Source: Leptodactylus fallax (taxonomy: Eukaryota; Chordata; Amphibia; Anura; Leptodactylidae). From it: DNA of 64,000 bases. Where the stretch lies: contig CAMRHE010000054.1 in the NCBI GenBank assembly GCA_947044405.1, positions 7,951,501 to 8,015,500 of the forward strand, in the 5' to 3' direction. Below, in pieces: positions 21,201 through 32,394 of this stretch. Position 1 is the stretch's first letter, and each line of letters begins with the position of its first letter. The position numbers were made by a program, and so were the translations under genes. Under the pieces are notes generated by a model. The model had not been told where the DNA came from. It did no database searches and was given only the letters and a program-made list of their open reading frames with translations.

Positions 21201-21870
21201 GGCATGAAAAGGGCATACTGTGACCCAGTGGCAGTGGTATGAGGAGGGCATACAGTGACCCAGTGGTAGCGGCATAAGGAGGCCAAATAGTGACCCAGTA
21301 TCACAGTGACCCTTTGGAAGCAGCATGAGGAGGATATACAGTGACCCAGTGACATTGCGGAGGTGTCAGCAGCCTTAGGAGGCCATACAGTCACCCAGTG
21401 GCAGAGTGCGGAGGTGGCAGCAGCGCGAGTAGGCCACAGAGTGGCAAGGTGATATAATGTGGAGGCAGCAACAGCCTTAGGAGGCCATACAGTGACCCAG
21501 TGGCAGAGTGAGCAGGTGGCAGCAACGTGAGGAGGTCATACAGTCACCCAGTGGCAGAGGTGGATGTGGCAGTAGTGTGAGTAGGTCACAGAGTGGCAAG
21601 GTGATATAATGTGGAGGTAGCAACAGCCTTAGGAGGCCATACAGTGACCCAGTGGCAGAGTGAGGAGGTGACAGCAGCGTGAGGAAGCCATATAGTCACC
21701 CAGTTGCAGAGTGCTGAGGTGGCAGCAGCATTAGTAGGCCACAGAGTGGCAAGGTGATATAATGTGGAGGTAGCAACAGCCTTAGGAGGCGATACAGTGA
21801 CCCAGTGGCAGCGTGAGGAGGTGGCAGCAGCATAAGGAGGCCATACAGTGACGCAGGGCTGTGGTGCCAA
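18262..21870. repeat. 35-bp minisatellite with hAT-coding islands
   Basis: The unit GACCCAGTGGCTGCGGCATG plus AGGAGGGCATACAGT has a clean 35-bp period (18526, 18561, 18596). About ninety units with variants (GGAGGCC, GGAGTACAC) are present. Two islands (about 19095-19330 and 19785-20015) are reverse-complement copies of a transposase segment also found at 41620-41750, spaced about 690 bp, making a higher-order repeat. Because 35 is not a multiple of three and the unit lacks stops on the minus strand in every frame, frames of up to 355 aa arise with a 35-aa period. They are not regarded as genes. Confidence 0.92.
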
Positions 21871-22680
21871 CATTGGCATCCTGGCCATGCTTTACCTTCT
21901 ACCCACAGATTGAACATATGGCCATTTTCACCTCCCCCGGCTGCCAAACCGCCGAGTAGGTGATTTTACCCTCAACACTCCACAGTAACTGACTGCTACC
22001 ACCACTGCCTCCGTGAACCCCTGCATCACTGCTTTTCGGGCAGGCAGGCTGCTGTGAAGCGGGTGGTCTAATCCGGACACATTTAGCTCCCGACCTCCCA
22101 CTGCTGCCACCCTGCTGACTCCGCCGCTGCCTCATGCGCAAGCTGCAACCCTCTTCTCCTGATGATGATGAAGCCCCTTCATCACCCGGCTCCCAATTAC
22201 GATCGGCTACATCGTCATCCACTACTGTCTGCAGGTCACTGATGTCCTCCTCAACACCAGCTCAAACGTCACTCTCCTCATCACTACTTGTCCGCCTACC
22301 GCAGGAAGCGGCGGATGTCTCCTCCACATCTTGGTTAAGCAGGTAGCTGCTGACTGTCCTCTAGTACCTCCTCTGCACTGTATAGTGGATCTGAGTCCAC
22401 AGCATAGAGTAGTTCTCTAGCTGAAGGAACAGAAAAGGACAGAGGCAGGTTGAGGACAGGTGAGGGCACAGGGTCTGCTGCCGAGCCATGCCAACTAAGG
22501 GTTGTATCTGACCAACCCACCGACTCTTGGCTGGGGGTGTCTGATATAACTTGGGATGAATTGGATGACCAAGTCAACCAGTCTACAACCGTTGGGTTGC
22601 TGGTCAAGACATGACTGCTACATGACACTGGGAGCTCAGGCCTCTGTAAGTAACCCCTGCTGCCACACCCCCTCACTCTG
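21870..22680 (-). pseudogene. hAT transposase N-terminus with BED-type zinc finger
   Basis: On the minus strand an acidic and Ser-rich leader (MDDDVADRNWEPGDEG, then SSSSGEEG) is followed by VWQPGEVKMAICSICG, a stop (TAG), then KVKHGQ and NVGTTA. The C-x2-C and G-T-T-A spacing is that of the BED finger that binds element ends in hAT transposases. The frame runs straight into the 35-bp minisatellite where the histidine pair of the finger should be. An upstream piece (RELLYAVDSD near 22410) is shared with the right copy at 40590. Confidence 0.75.
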
Positions 22681-22954
22681 CTGCGACCTATACCTGCGCC
22701 GGAAACATTTAGGCCTGTGGCCCTCCCCTGTGCCAGCCTCTTGCTTCTCTGTCTGACATACTGTTTGATGAAAAAAAAAATTTAATTGCAAAGGAAATAA
22801 ATACAAAGCAAAAAGGCCTGTAATTTTCTACTTTGAAGAGAATGGCAAATATGCCCCTTATTTCTTTCCCCACTAATGAACACTTATAAAAAAAAGCGTG
22901 ATAAAAGCAGAGATTTGTGGCTAAGAATTATTGATTTTTGACAATACTGTATTT

Positions 22955-23560
22955 ATAAATGGCCAGCAACTTTATACTGGGAACAAAATGGCAAATATGG
23001 ACCCTATGGCATTCCACACTAATAAACACCTTTCAATAAGTCATAACTGCTAAGAATTATTGAATTATTGACAATACTGTATTGATAAATGGCCAGCAAC
23101 TTTATACTGGGAACAAAATGTCAAATATGGTTCTTATGGGTTTCCACACTAATAAACACCTTTAAATAAGTCATAACCGCTAAGAATTATTGAATTATTG
23201 AAATATTGAATTATTGACAATACTGTATTGATAAATGGCCAGCAACTTTATACTGGGAACAAAATGGCGAATATGGTCCTTGGCCTCCACACAAAAACAC
23301 CTCAAAAAATCAAAAACAAAAAAAATAAAAAAAATAAAAAAAAAAAAATAAAAAAAAAAAAAAAACAAATACTGGGAAAAATGGCGTATGGTCTTATGCG
23401 TTTCCACACTAATAAACACCTTTAAATAAGTCATAACCGCTAAGAATTATTGAATTATTGAAATATTGAATTATTGACAATACTGTATTGATAAATGGCC
23501 AGCAACTTTATACTGGGAACAAAATGGCAAATATGGTCGTTATGTCTTTCCCCACGTTAA
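22955..23560. repeat. 130-146-bp tandem repeat, four units
   Basis: GGCCAGCAACTTTATACTGG recurs at 22961, 23091, 23237 and 23497. Unit lengths are 130, 146 and about 260 bp; the last is lengthened by an A-rich tract at about 23300-23365. Each unit carries TAAGAATTATTGAATTATTGAC. It lies at the 5' side of the hAT; a related unit is present in the right copy near 40130-40265. Confidence 0.85.
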
Positions 23561-23923
23561 AGGCGTTAGAACAAATAACTGCAGATATTAGTGGATGATA
23601 ATTCAATTTTCTTTGCCACAATAGTGCTGACAAATGGCCAATAATGTATGGCCATGGTTAAGTTTCTGTTTGCAGATCTTGCACATTGCCGTGGATTTAT
23701 TGTTTGGCAATGTAGAAAACACTGTTTTCACAGTGCATGAAAGGATTTGTGAAAACAGACAAAAATAGAACATGACGTATATTTTGATGGCCCATTACAA
23801 CGGACCAGCAAAATAAGTTATGTAAATAGCTCGAATTCATAGGCATTGAATTTAATGCTGTGTGTGACGTCCGGAAGAAAAAACGGAAGTCACATGGCCA
23901 TTACTCACTGTTGTGTGAATATA

Positions 23924-24854
<931 letters not shown>

Positions 24855-24860
24855 TAGCTT

Positions 24861-25043
24861 TAGGCTGAGACCCCACATTGTGGAAACAAAGCTATTTTTA
24901 CTGCAGATTTTGCTGCATTTTTTTGAGCCAAAGCCAGGAGTGTATTGAGCAGAAGGTAGAAGTATAACTATTTCCTATATATTTCCCATTCCTTTTGTAG
25001 CCATTCTTGGCTTTGGCTCAAAAAACGTGAGGCTCCGGCCTAA
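24861..25043. mobile_element. 'GGCCCCACGTTG' palindromic MITE
   Basis: TTAGGCTGAGACCCCACATTG on the left, with GCAGATTTTGCTGC and GAGCCAAAGCCAGGAGTG, is mirrored by CTTGGCTTTGGCTC and AGGCTCCGGCCTA on the right. The right arm is shortened. Confidence 0.7.
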
Positions 25044-26107
25044 AGATCTGTACCTCTTCTGTGTTTCACCTCCACTTCTAGTTTTGCTCACAAACACTAA
25101 TGCAAAATACTAACCAAATACTGACTGTGTGAAAGGGGCCCTTTAAGGGTTTGGCCACAACTCCATAGCAAAAATTTGCATCTGTGACATGCATATTTGC
25201 TGTAAATATGCTGCAGTTGTCAAAAAATTGAGACAAAATTTGCAGTGTATATGACATGCTGCAATTCTGGAATTCTGTTAAGCCCCATTCATGCACTCTT
25301 CGGTACTTTGCTGAGGATTTTTTCAGTGCAGAATCCAAACTGAAAATTCACAAGTAATTTGCTGTGAACATTGAGTAAATGTTCTAACATACTGTACTTT
25401 GTCACAATGTACTATATAAGGTATTCTCACATATTCAGCTCATGAAAGAATATGGTTATGTTGTATCATAGCTAAGGAAATCATATATACCATTGTATTT
25501 CCATGCACATTTTGCCCCAGAAATGTGAGAATGGTTACAATTGCTTATGACACTAATTGCTATTGCTATTTTCAATTTAAAAAAAATAGCTGCTGATACT
25601 GTAAGTTTAGTGTCATGCTGAGTGCAGAATAGGAAAACTGATAGCTGTGGAGAGGCTGACTTTTCAGCTGCTAGATTCAATTCATGACAAAGCACTAAGT
25701 GCAGGCATCTCTTACCTGACAATGGGGATTAATGAGAATAGGAAAATTGAATGCCATATGTAATTTCAACTTCAGACCCATCATGACACAACCAAATGTC
25801 CAAAGTACTTACTGTCGTATCACAGTTAGTTTAGGGGTTAGGCCCTGCTGTTTACAAATGTCATGTTAATAAACACAACACTTTAAGACAAGTCAGAGCT
25901 GTGCACTGATCAATATTGAGGTTCTCTTTGCAAGTGTAACATGAAGAATAGTTGTAACCAAGTCAAGACACAAGGTTAATTCAACCAAGCACGTTGCCTA
26001 AATATTTTAAATGTGGTTTACTTCTGCTATCTAACAACCATCGTAATAGTGTTCTAACGAAAAGAAAGAAAATGGTCTGTGTTTTTCCAGAAACATTACC
26101 ACTTTTA
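25044..26107. other. Unassigned DNA
   Basis: AT-rich, with a short MITE-like stretch around 25120-25330 (GGGGCCCTTTAAGGG near 25134). No gene or element ends were found. Confidence 0.35.
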
Positions 26108-26295
26108 GGTCTCATTCACATGTCTGCATATGCTATACTTTGTATGTCTCAGTATCAGTGATAAAAAAGGATGTGCTTCCATTGTTTTTGACAGATGTCT
26201 GAATAAACACATTGAATTTAATGGGTATGCATGGCGTCCATGAAAAATGCGTAAACCATACATGTGTGATATGCAGATATGTGAATAAGGCCTTA
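26108..26295. mobile_element. Short MITE-like inverted repeat
   Basis: TAGGTCTCATTCACATGTCTGCATATG at the left is mirrored by CATATGCAGATATGTGAATAAGGCCTTA-like sequence (CATGTGTGATATGCAGATATGTGAATAAGG region) at the right, about 190 bp apart. Confidence 0.5.
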
Positions 26296-27112
26296 TCCCT
26301 GTTATTCACATGCTGAGCTGCAATACCAGACACAGTACATGGTCAAGATGCCTGATTCTAATTTTTTATTTATGTTGTTTATTGCTGGCCTACAGTAAGT
26401 ATCTATATTCATAGGACATGTTGTTATAGTCATGAGGCATTAAATATATTATTCTATATATTTTATGCTTTATAAAATATATGCATTTTATTTATTTAAT
26501 ATATGATGTATAATTTTCCATTTTTTAAATGTGGCTGTTATCCTGTCTGCCATATTGACATTTTCTAGTATTTATAGCTTTTCACACCATTAGGTATGTG
26601 CTGTGCAAGACAGTTTGTACATATTTTACAATGGATTTTTCTGTTCTATTTACGATTTTACAATTTTAGTGTATACTTTTTATTGCTTTTTTAGTTTGTT
26701 AGATGTTTTTTCACTATCTAAAAGTTCAAAATGTAGGTTAAATAGTTTATTTTACATTAAGGATATTCTGCAGTTAGGGAAAACAACTTAATGAAGGTCT
26801 TTTGCTCTTGGGTACTATACTGCAGGGATTACATTTCAAGTCTTGAAGTTGTGCTTAACTAGAGCACTGAACAATCATTTCCATTGTTCATTCTGTCATG
26901 TAGTCAGAGGTACAAGTTCAGTTCATTTGTTAGGCCACTTACAAACTATACACAAAGGAAACGCATGGACAAGATATGTATGTCATCCTTTGTAATGCTT
27001 CACATCATCTATTACCAGCTCACAAAGCAGGAATACCTTGATTTGCTTAAGTAGAACAATTTAAACACTTTCTGAATCTCAATAAATTCCATTCATTCTC
27101 TACATTGATCTG

Positions 27113-27158
<46 letters not shown>

Positions 27159-27476
27159 ATAGTCTTCCTTCAGCGAGAGACTGCAAGAAAGAACACCAGA
27201 GATCCTGTATCAATCATTTACTCTGACAGCCACTGTAACAATTTTCTAACTGAACTTTCCTGTCCACTCTCTAGTACCAAATTACCCAATTTTCAAAGTG
27301 TAGCTTCTTTCATTCTGCAGCCATGCTGCAAAAGTATACTGCTCCCCCTCTGTTCTCGACACAACAGTAGATCAATCTCCATACAATACTATCAAAAGCT
27401 CTTTTGTTACATGGTACTGGAGGGGAATTATGAAAAAATATATATTTTTGATGATAGGTTAAGAGGAATGTAACTT
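26296..27476. other. Unassigned DNA with an (AT)n microsatellite
   Basis: Apart from a 42-bp (AT)n run at 27115-27156, nothing was recognised. Small frames show no domains. Confidence 0.4.
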
Positions 27477-27905
27477 TTAGGCTGATGCTCCACGTTGCGG
27501 AAACACAGCTATTTTTGTTGCAGATTTTGCTGTGTTTTTTTTACACCAAAGCCAAGAATGGCTACAAAAGGAATGGGAGATGTAGTGTTGTAGTGAGGAT
27601 GCAGGTCACCTGGAATAAGTCCACTATGCGATAATGACTTTTATGGATCAGAACTCTTTATTCCATGCTTCGTCCAAGAATCTCTGTCTAGCATCTGCCC
27701 CTCCTAGCTCAGCTCCTCCTCCCTTACTACCTCACTGTTGCTAGGCAGACAAAGCAAAATGAGTAAGCAGCAAAGAACATACAGAATATACTTATAACAT
27801 CATCACATCAGATATATAAGACGCTCTTATACTTTTACCTTCTGCTTAATCCACTCCTGGCTTTGACTCAAAAAAACATAAACACCAAGTGGGGCCTCAG
27901 CCTTA
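27477..27905. mobile_element. Palindromic MITE split by an insertion
   Basis: The left arm AGGCTGATGCTCCACGTTGCGG...GGAATGGGAGAT ends near 27576. The matching right arm resumes near 27816 with TATACTTTTACCTTCTGCTTAATCC and ends GTGGGGCCTCAGCCTT at 27903. Compared with the full-length copy at 58221-58436, about 240 bp of foreign DNA lie between the arms. Confidence 0.7.
27577..27815 (-). mobile_element. Insertion within the MITE, possibly a solo LTR
   Basis: The segment starts near TGTTGTAGTGAGGATGC and ends near CATCATCACATCA, with an AATAAAG-like signal on the minus strand (TCTTTATT at about 27655). This is LTR-like, but no clean 4-6-bp TSD could be fixed, so the class is uncertain. Confidence 0.35.
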
Positions 27906-28115
27906 TTGCAAATTTTGCTTCCACAAAGCCAGGAGTGGATTTAGCAAAATGCAGATGTGTAAGTCCTACCTTTATATTTCCCATTTCTTTTAAAGTCACT
28001 TTTGGCTTGGCCTCAAAAGATGCAGCAAAATCTGCAATGTTTGGCCTCAGCTTTAGTGACCCAAAATCAACTTTTTGCTTGCATACAGCTGTAGCAAACT
28101 TTAACCTAACACTGA

Positions 28116-28336
28116 GGCTAAGGCCCCACGGTTCGGGCTGCAGCAAGAAAGTGCTGCGGGAAAAACCGGGGCAGAAACGCATAGTGGTTTTCCAGCAGCA
28201 CTTTTTACAGAAAGAAACCTCTACAGACCTTCTGCTTCTGTTATACCCATAGGGAAACTGCCAGCATTTCCTTAAGTATAATTGATATGCTGCGATTTCC
28301 AAAACCGTTTACGTCATGTGGGGCCCCAGCCTTAAA
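28116..28336. mobile_element. Relative of the 'GGCCCCAC' MITE
   Basis: GAGGCTAAGGCCCCACGGTTC on the left and CATGTGGGGCCCCAGCCTTA on the right are inverted ends about 220 bp apart, with CTTCTGCTTCTGTTATACCCAT inside. A copy in the other orientation is at 62224-62455. The 144-aa minus frame across it is an artefact of the MITE. Confidence 0.7.
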
Positions 28337-29264
28337 GTGATAAATACATTGTTGCAAACAAACATGTCAATTTAAGCTTTGCTACAATAATGTACATATA
28401 ATGAACTCTTTAAACAATGTAAGGTATGTTGATGTATGGGTTAAAGCAGCTACCTTAAAAAAATAACCTTTTGTAGCAGGTACTATTAGGTCCTATACAC
28501 ATCAACTACTTGGGAACCACCACTGTGATTCAGAATAGAAAGCAGCTCTGGTGAATGTTAGCCATCATGTCTAACATGGATGGCTATTATTCAGAATGAC
28601 CATCGTGTACTATTTTACATCTTGGTATGAAACGTTCATCGTGTAATGATTCCCCTCAGGCGCCTATTGGTTGTGTTGTGGGCATTGTTTTCTTGTACTT
28701 CCTGAAAGCATACTGTGGCCTGATGCTTTGCTATCATGCTGGGGTAGGAAAGCACACTATATTAGGAGTTTTCCCATTCCTTTCAGGAGTCTGACTGGGG
28801 ACTTCAGTGCAACCAGTTTGGATTCCTGTCAGTGTGGAGTGACTGTAACTTATAGTGTTATCTGGACTTTCCCCAAAAGCCAGTGGAGTGAATGAAAGTG
28901 ATAGCCAGAGTACAGGACTGGCCATCTGGCAATTTGGGAGAAATTCCAGATAGGCTTGTGGCCACTGTGGGCTGCTCCTACCCCTCAGCGACTGATCTGC
29001 TGAAGCTCCACCACTTTCTGTACTGACTGAGCATTGGAGAGGACAATTGGTGCTGAAGGACCTGTTTTGATGTTATCAGGTCAGCAGGTTGAGCTTAGCA
29101 TTGGTTAGTATTAGCCTATTGGCTAAACAAACTGTGATAGACATGAAGTGTCCTATGCTTTTGGTATGTAGGTAAAAGAAAGAGGAGAAAGAAGTGATGG
29201 TTCAGAAAGCAATTCAGTGTAAGAGCTGTAGTGTAGCTTTTGGGAGCAGGGTGCTCACTCTTAG
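28337..29264. other. Unassigned DNA
   Basis: No element ends, tandem repeats or convincing coding sequence were seen. Confidence 0.35.
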
Positions 29265-29465
29265 GGCCGGTTGACATCTGTGTTCGGTTTCCATTCAGGG
29301 AGTCCGCTTGGGGACCCCCCAAACTGAAACTTATACGCATAGAAAAGCAGTTTACCTAAGGAAACTTGTGGACCCCATAGACTATAATGGGGTCCGTGTA
29401 GTTTCTGCTCGGTCTCCGAACGAAACATGCGGAAACATGCGGAGAGGAAAGTGCTGCTTGCATAT
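29265..29465. mobile_element. Truncated MITE, relative of 7289-7546
   Basis: GGTTGACATCTGTGTTCGG and the internal mini-palindrome ACCCCATAGACTATAATGGGGT followed by CGGTCTCCGAACG match the element at 7289-7546. The right inverted end is missing. Confidence 0.6.
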
Positions 29466-29799
29466 AAAATATACATTAGGTGTCTTTTGCACCAGGTGCC
29501 TCTTGCACTTTAATTTAATGGGGTAATCCAGGAATTTTTATTTATGCCCTTTCCCTATGGAATGCTTCCCCACTTTCCATGTAGTCATGATCCCATGGGT
29601 TAACTTCTATACTCAAAGCTCCTCCTGAACTGCTGAGGAGCAGCACTAACACAGTACCTGTCATGCTAAATAGAAGCAGGGGCATATATACATTAAGTAC
29701 CTCTTGAACCTTAATTTAAAACGGTTGTAGAGGAATTTTCAATAATTAGCTGATCACTGGGGAGGGCAACAGACTGGGTCAATTTAGAAATCTAAACTA

Positions 29800-30065
29800 T
29801 TGACTTTGTTATTCTTAAGCCACTTTGTAACCAGTTTGACAGTATGCGTCATTGTCCATTTGGAAGACCCAGTTGCACCCAAGCTTTAACTTCCTGGCTG
29901 ATGTCTTGAGATGTTGCTTCAGTATTGCCACATAATGTTCTTTCCTCATAATGTCATCTATATTGTGAAGTGCACCAGTCCCTCCTGCAGCAAAACATCC
30001 CCACAACATGATGCTGCCACCCCCGTGTTTCACAGTTGGGATGGGTTCTCCTATTTGTAACAACA
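29800..30065 (-). pseudogene. Tc1-like transposase fragment
   Basis: The minus-strand frame reads [21 protein letters not shown], then GTGALHNIDDIM and a WVFQMDNDA-like second catalytic Asp block. This is the central part of a Tc1 catalytic domain. Both TIRs, the DNA-binding domain and the region around the catalytic Glu are missing or decayed. Confidence 0.85.
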
Positions 30066-30702
30066 GATTGTCGGGGTTAAGAACAGTGAGACTCTCTGCA
30101 GTAAGCTTCTCATTTTAAAGAAAACTGGTTGTCCAAATCACTTTTTAACTTTTTGACTTTTTACAAAACACCGGCAACGAATTTGTACAGAAATCTTAGA
30201 GTTTAAATATTTTGAGAATACATAATTGCAAATATAGTGTGCTTAAATGTAGATTGCATTTGTGATCACACAAGAAAATGATTGAGTTTAGTTAGTATTA
30301 GCAATAGTCTTTTTTAATTGCTTGTCCCACGTCTCAAAAATAATCTTTTTGAAATTCTGATCAGTGTAATTATAAACACATAATAGGAATATATCTTGTG
30401 ATATTCTATTTTTCTGTAGTTAACACCTTTCGTATTGAATCAAGTTCTGGAGTTTGCTAGTACCCTTCTGCTTTTTGGAACTGTTTTGGAACAGAGTTAC
30501 TTCAGTTAGTTGTGTCACAAAGTATCTAACAGAAGGAGGCACAGATGTGTTCTTAGAATTATCCTTGAAAAGTGTAAATGGAAGCAATTTAAAACTGACC
30601 TGAATTAATTTCACAATATGCAAATCTCTTGGGGGAGTTATGAGGTTAAAAATTGTATAAACCATAAACATGTCTAACTTTGATCAAGTTTGGAATAACA
30701 AT

Positions 30703-30751
<49 letters not shown>

Positions 30752-30754
30752 ATA
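30066..30754. other. Unassigned DNA ending in an (AC)n(AT)n microsatellite
   Basis: Nothing recognised at 30066-30698. A microsatellite of AC then AT repeats runs over about 30699-30748 and provides the TA target of the next element. Confidence 0.5.
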
Positions 30755-30756
30755 TA

Positions 30757-31616
30757 TAGTTAAAACAAGAACTATTTGAGCAGTGACACAATCTTCATGA
30801 TTTGCAGCCACCACACTGGATTTGAAATAAAACAATTGATATGCAATTGAAGTGTATACTCTTAGGTTTAATGCAAGGGGTTGATCAAAATATCTTGCAA
30901 AAGATTTAGCAATTGCAACCGTTTTTCTACATAGCTTTCTCATTCCAGGGGCTCATAAGTAATTGGGCATATTAACATTACTATAAATCAAATGTTTATT
31001 TGTAATACTTTGTAGAGAATCCTTTGCAGGCAATGACTTTCTGAAGTCTGAAACCTATGGACATTACTAAATGCTGTGTTTCCTCCTTTGTGAGGCTTTG
31101 CCAGACCTTTACTGTAACTGTCTTCAGTTGTTGCTTGTTTGTGGATCTTTCTGCCTTAAGTTTTGTCTTAAGCAAGTGAAAGACATGCTGGATTGGGCTG
31201 TGATCTTGTGATTGACTCGCCTTTGCAGAATATTGCACTTCTTTGACTTATTTGGCTCATTGTTCATCTGTACTGTGAATCGCCATCTAATACAACCTTT
31301 CTGCATTTGGTTGAATCTGAGCAGAATGTATATCCCTGTACAATACAGAATTCATCCAGTGTTCATCCCATGCAGCCCATAGCTTTTGAAATAATTGTCC
31401 AGTTACCATTGGTACCTTGAGAAAAAGTCAGCTACATATTACAGAACTGTAATTCCTAAACCATTTCACCAATTAGGATGTGAATACCCTCTAATTAAAG
31501 CTGAGAGTCTGCACTTTAAGCCCATATTAATTATATAACTGTATCTTGAATATGTTTAGGCAACAGCTAAAATTTCAAAACTTGTGTCACTATCCAAATA
31601 TTTCTGGACCTAACTG
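30757..31616 (-). mobile_element. Tc1-like element, internally deleted
   Basis: The right end reads ...TTTCTGGACCTAACTG at 31601-31616 next to TA (31617-31618). The left end, TAGTTAAAACAAGAACTATTTG, is a decayed version at 30757 beside TA. Long subterminal inverted regions pair TGACACAATCTTCATGATTT on the left with GTGTCACTATCC on the right. The minus-strand frame at 31238-30996 gives PIQHVFHLLKTKLKAERSTN, then QQLKTVTVKVWQSLTKEE, the C-terminal end of a Tc1 transposase after the catalytic Glu (here Q in PIQ). The catalytic core and N-terminus are gone. Confidence 0.8.
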
Positions 31617-31618
31617 TA

Positions 31619-32394
31619 GAAAATGGGATGTACCCCAATTTATTGGTGCATATTATGCCAGAATTCTGGTTAGTTTTTCTTTTTTTTTTTGCCTGAAAGT
31701 GTTTAAAAGGTTGTTTAAAAGGGGCATGACTTGCTGTTAAGGCTAATGTAGCCTATATATGAAATATATACCATGTAATAATGAAATGTCAATTGTAAAA
31801 CAGTAAGACTTTATTATTTGTCAATTAAATAGTTCTGCATTTACTGATAAAGCTGGGCATTTTATTACTGTGCTAATTTTAAAGCAGGGAAACAATTACG
31901 TAGACAACCAGAGCAGTGGATGTTTTAAATAAATAGAAATCTGAGAAAACAGCACATAAACATAAATGAGTTGTCACATGTTTACTGTGAAACTGAGCTT
32001 TTTCACTTTAATGTTACAGCTATCAATATGCATTTGGCTTACTAATGTGCTAATTAGGACGGTAAGGATAACATTAGTCTGCAGACAGTTTATTCAAGCT
32101 TTACTTCAGGAACTGTAGAAGAACATTACCCTATACAATGCCTATGTACTTTGGTGTTTCACCTTCAAAAAATCTCTAATGTAATACTAGACAAGCATTG
32201 TAATACGTATACTGCTTATCTGTGACTCTAAAAATAAATAACCTATAAGAAGCACTCAGATTTTCAAAACTGACATGTTCAATATTTCACATTAAGTAAA
32301 TACATTTGTCTGACTTTGCTTACTATGCAGAAGTTCATAATTGATATATAATAGCAATGACATCATAATCATGAGAAATCCTCATGCAGTAGTA
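31619..32394. other. Unassigned AT-rich DNA
   Basis: No element ends or coding features found. TTGGTGCATATTATGCCAGAATTC at about 31640 resembles TTGGTGCAAATTATGCCAGAG at 38460, so both may be relics of one unnamed repeat. Confidence 0.35.

Larger units (their letters stand above)
17962..23660 (-). mobile_element. Minisatellite-bearing hAT, left copy
   Basis: In the minus direction this matches the element at 39684-43453 across its length. A promoter-side tandem region lies at 23.6-22.9 kb, BED-finger coding at 22.7-21.9 kb, a 35-bp minisatellite at 21.9-18.3 kb, and a 3' part at 18.25-17.96 kb reading toward ATGAGCGAAATTCTCAAAAG. The terminal TAGAGA of the TIR is lost at 17962, and the outer end near 23.66 kb is not sharply defined. 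The catalytic part of the transposase is replaced by minisatellite, so it is non-autonomous. Confidence 0.8.

Noticed and set aside
18262..21870. CRISPR array
   Set aside because: Repeats are direct tandem units without unique spacers, in a eukaryotic transposon context.
27868..28302. 144-aa minus-strand frame
   Set aside because: It spans two abutting palindromic MITEs and has no domain; a MITE artefact.
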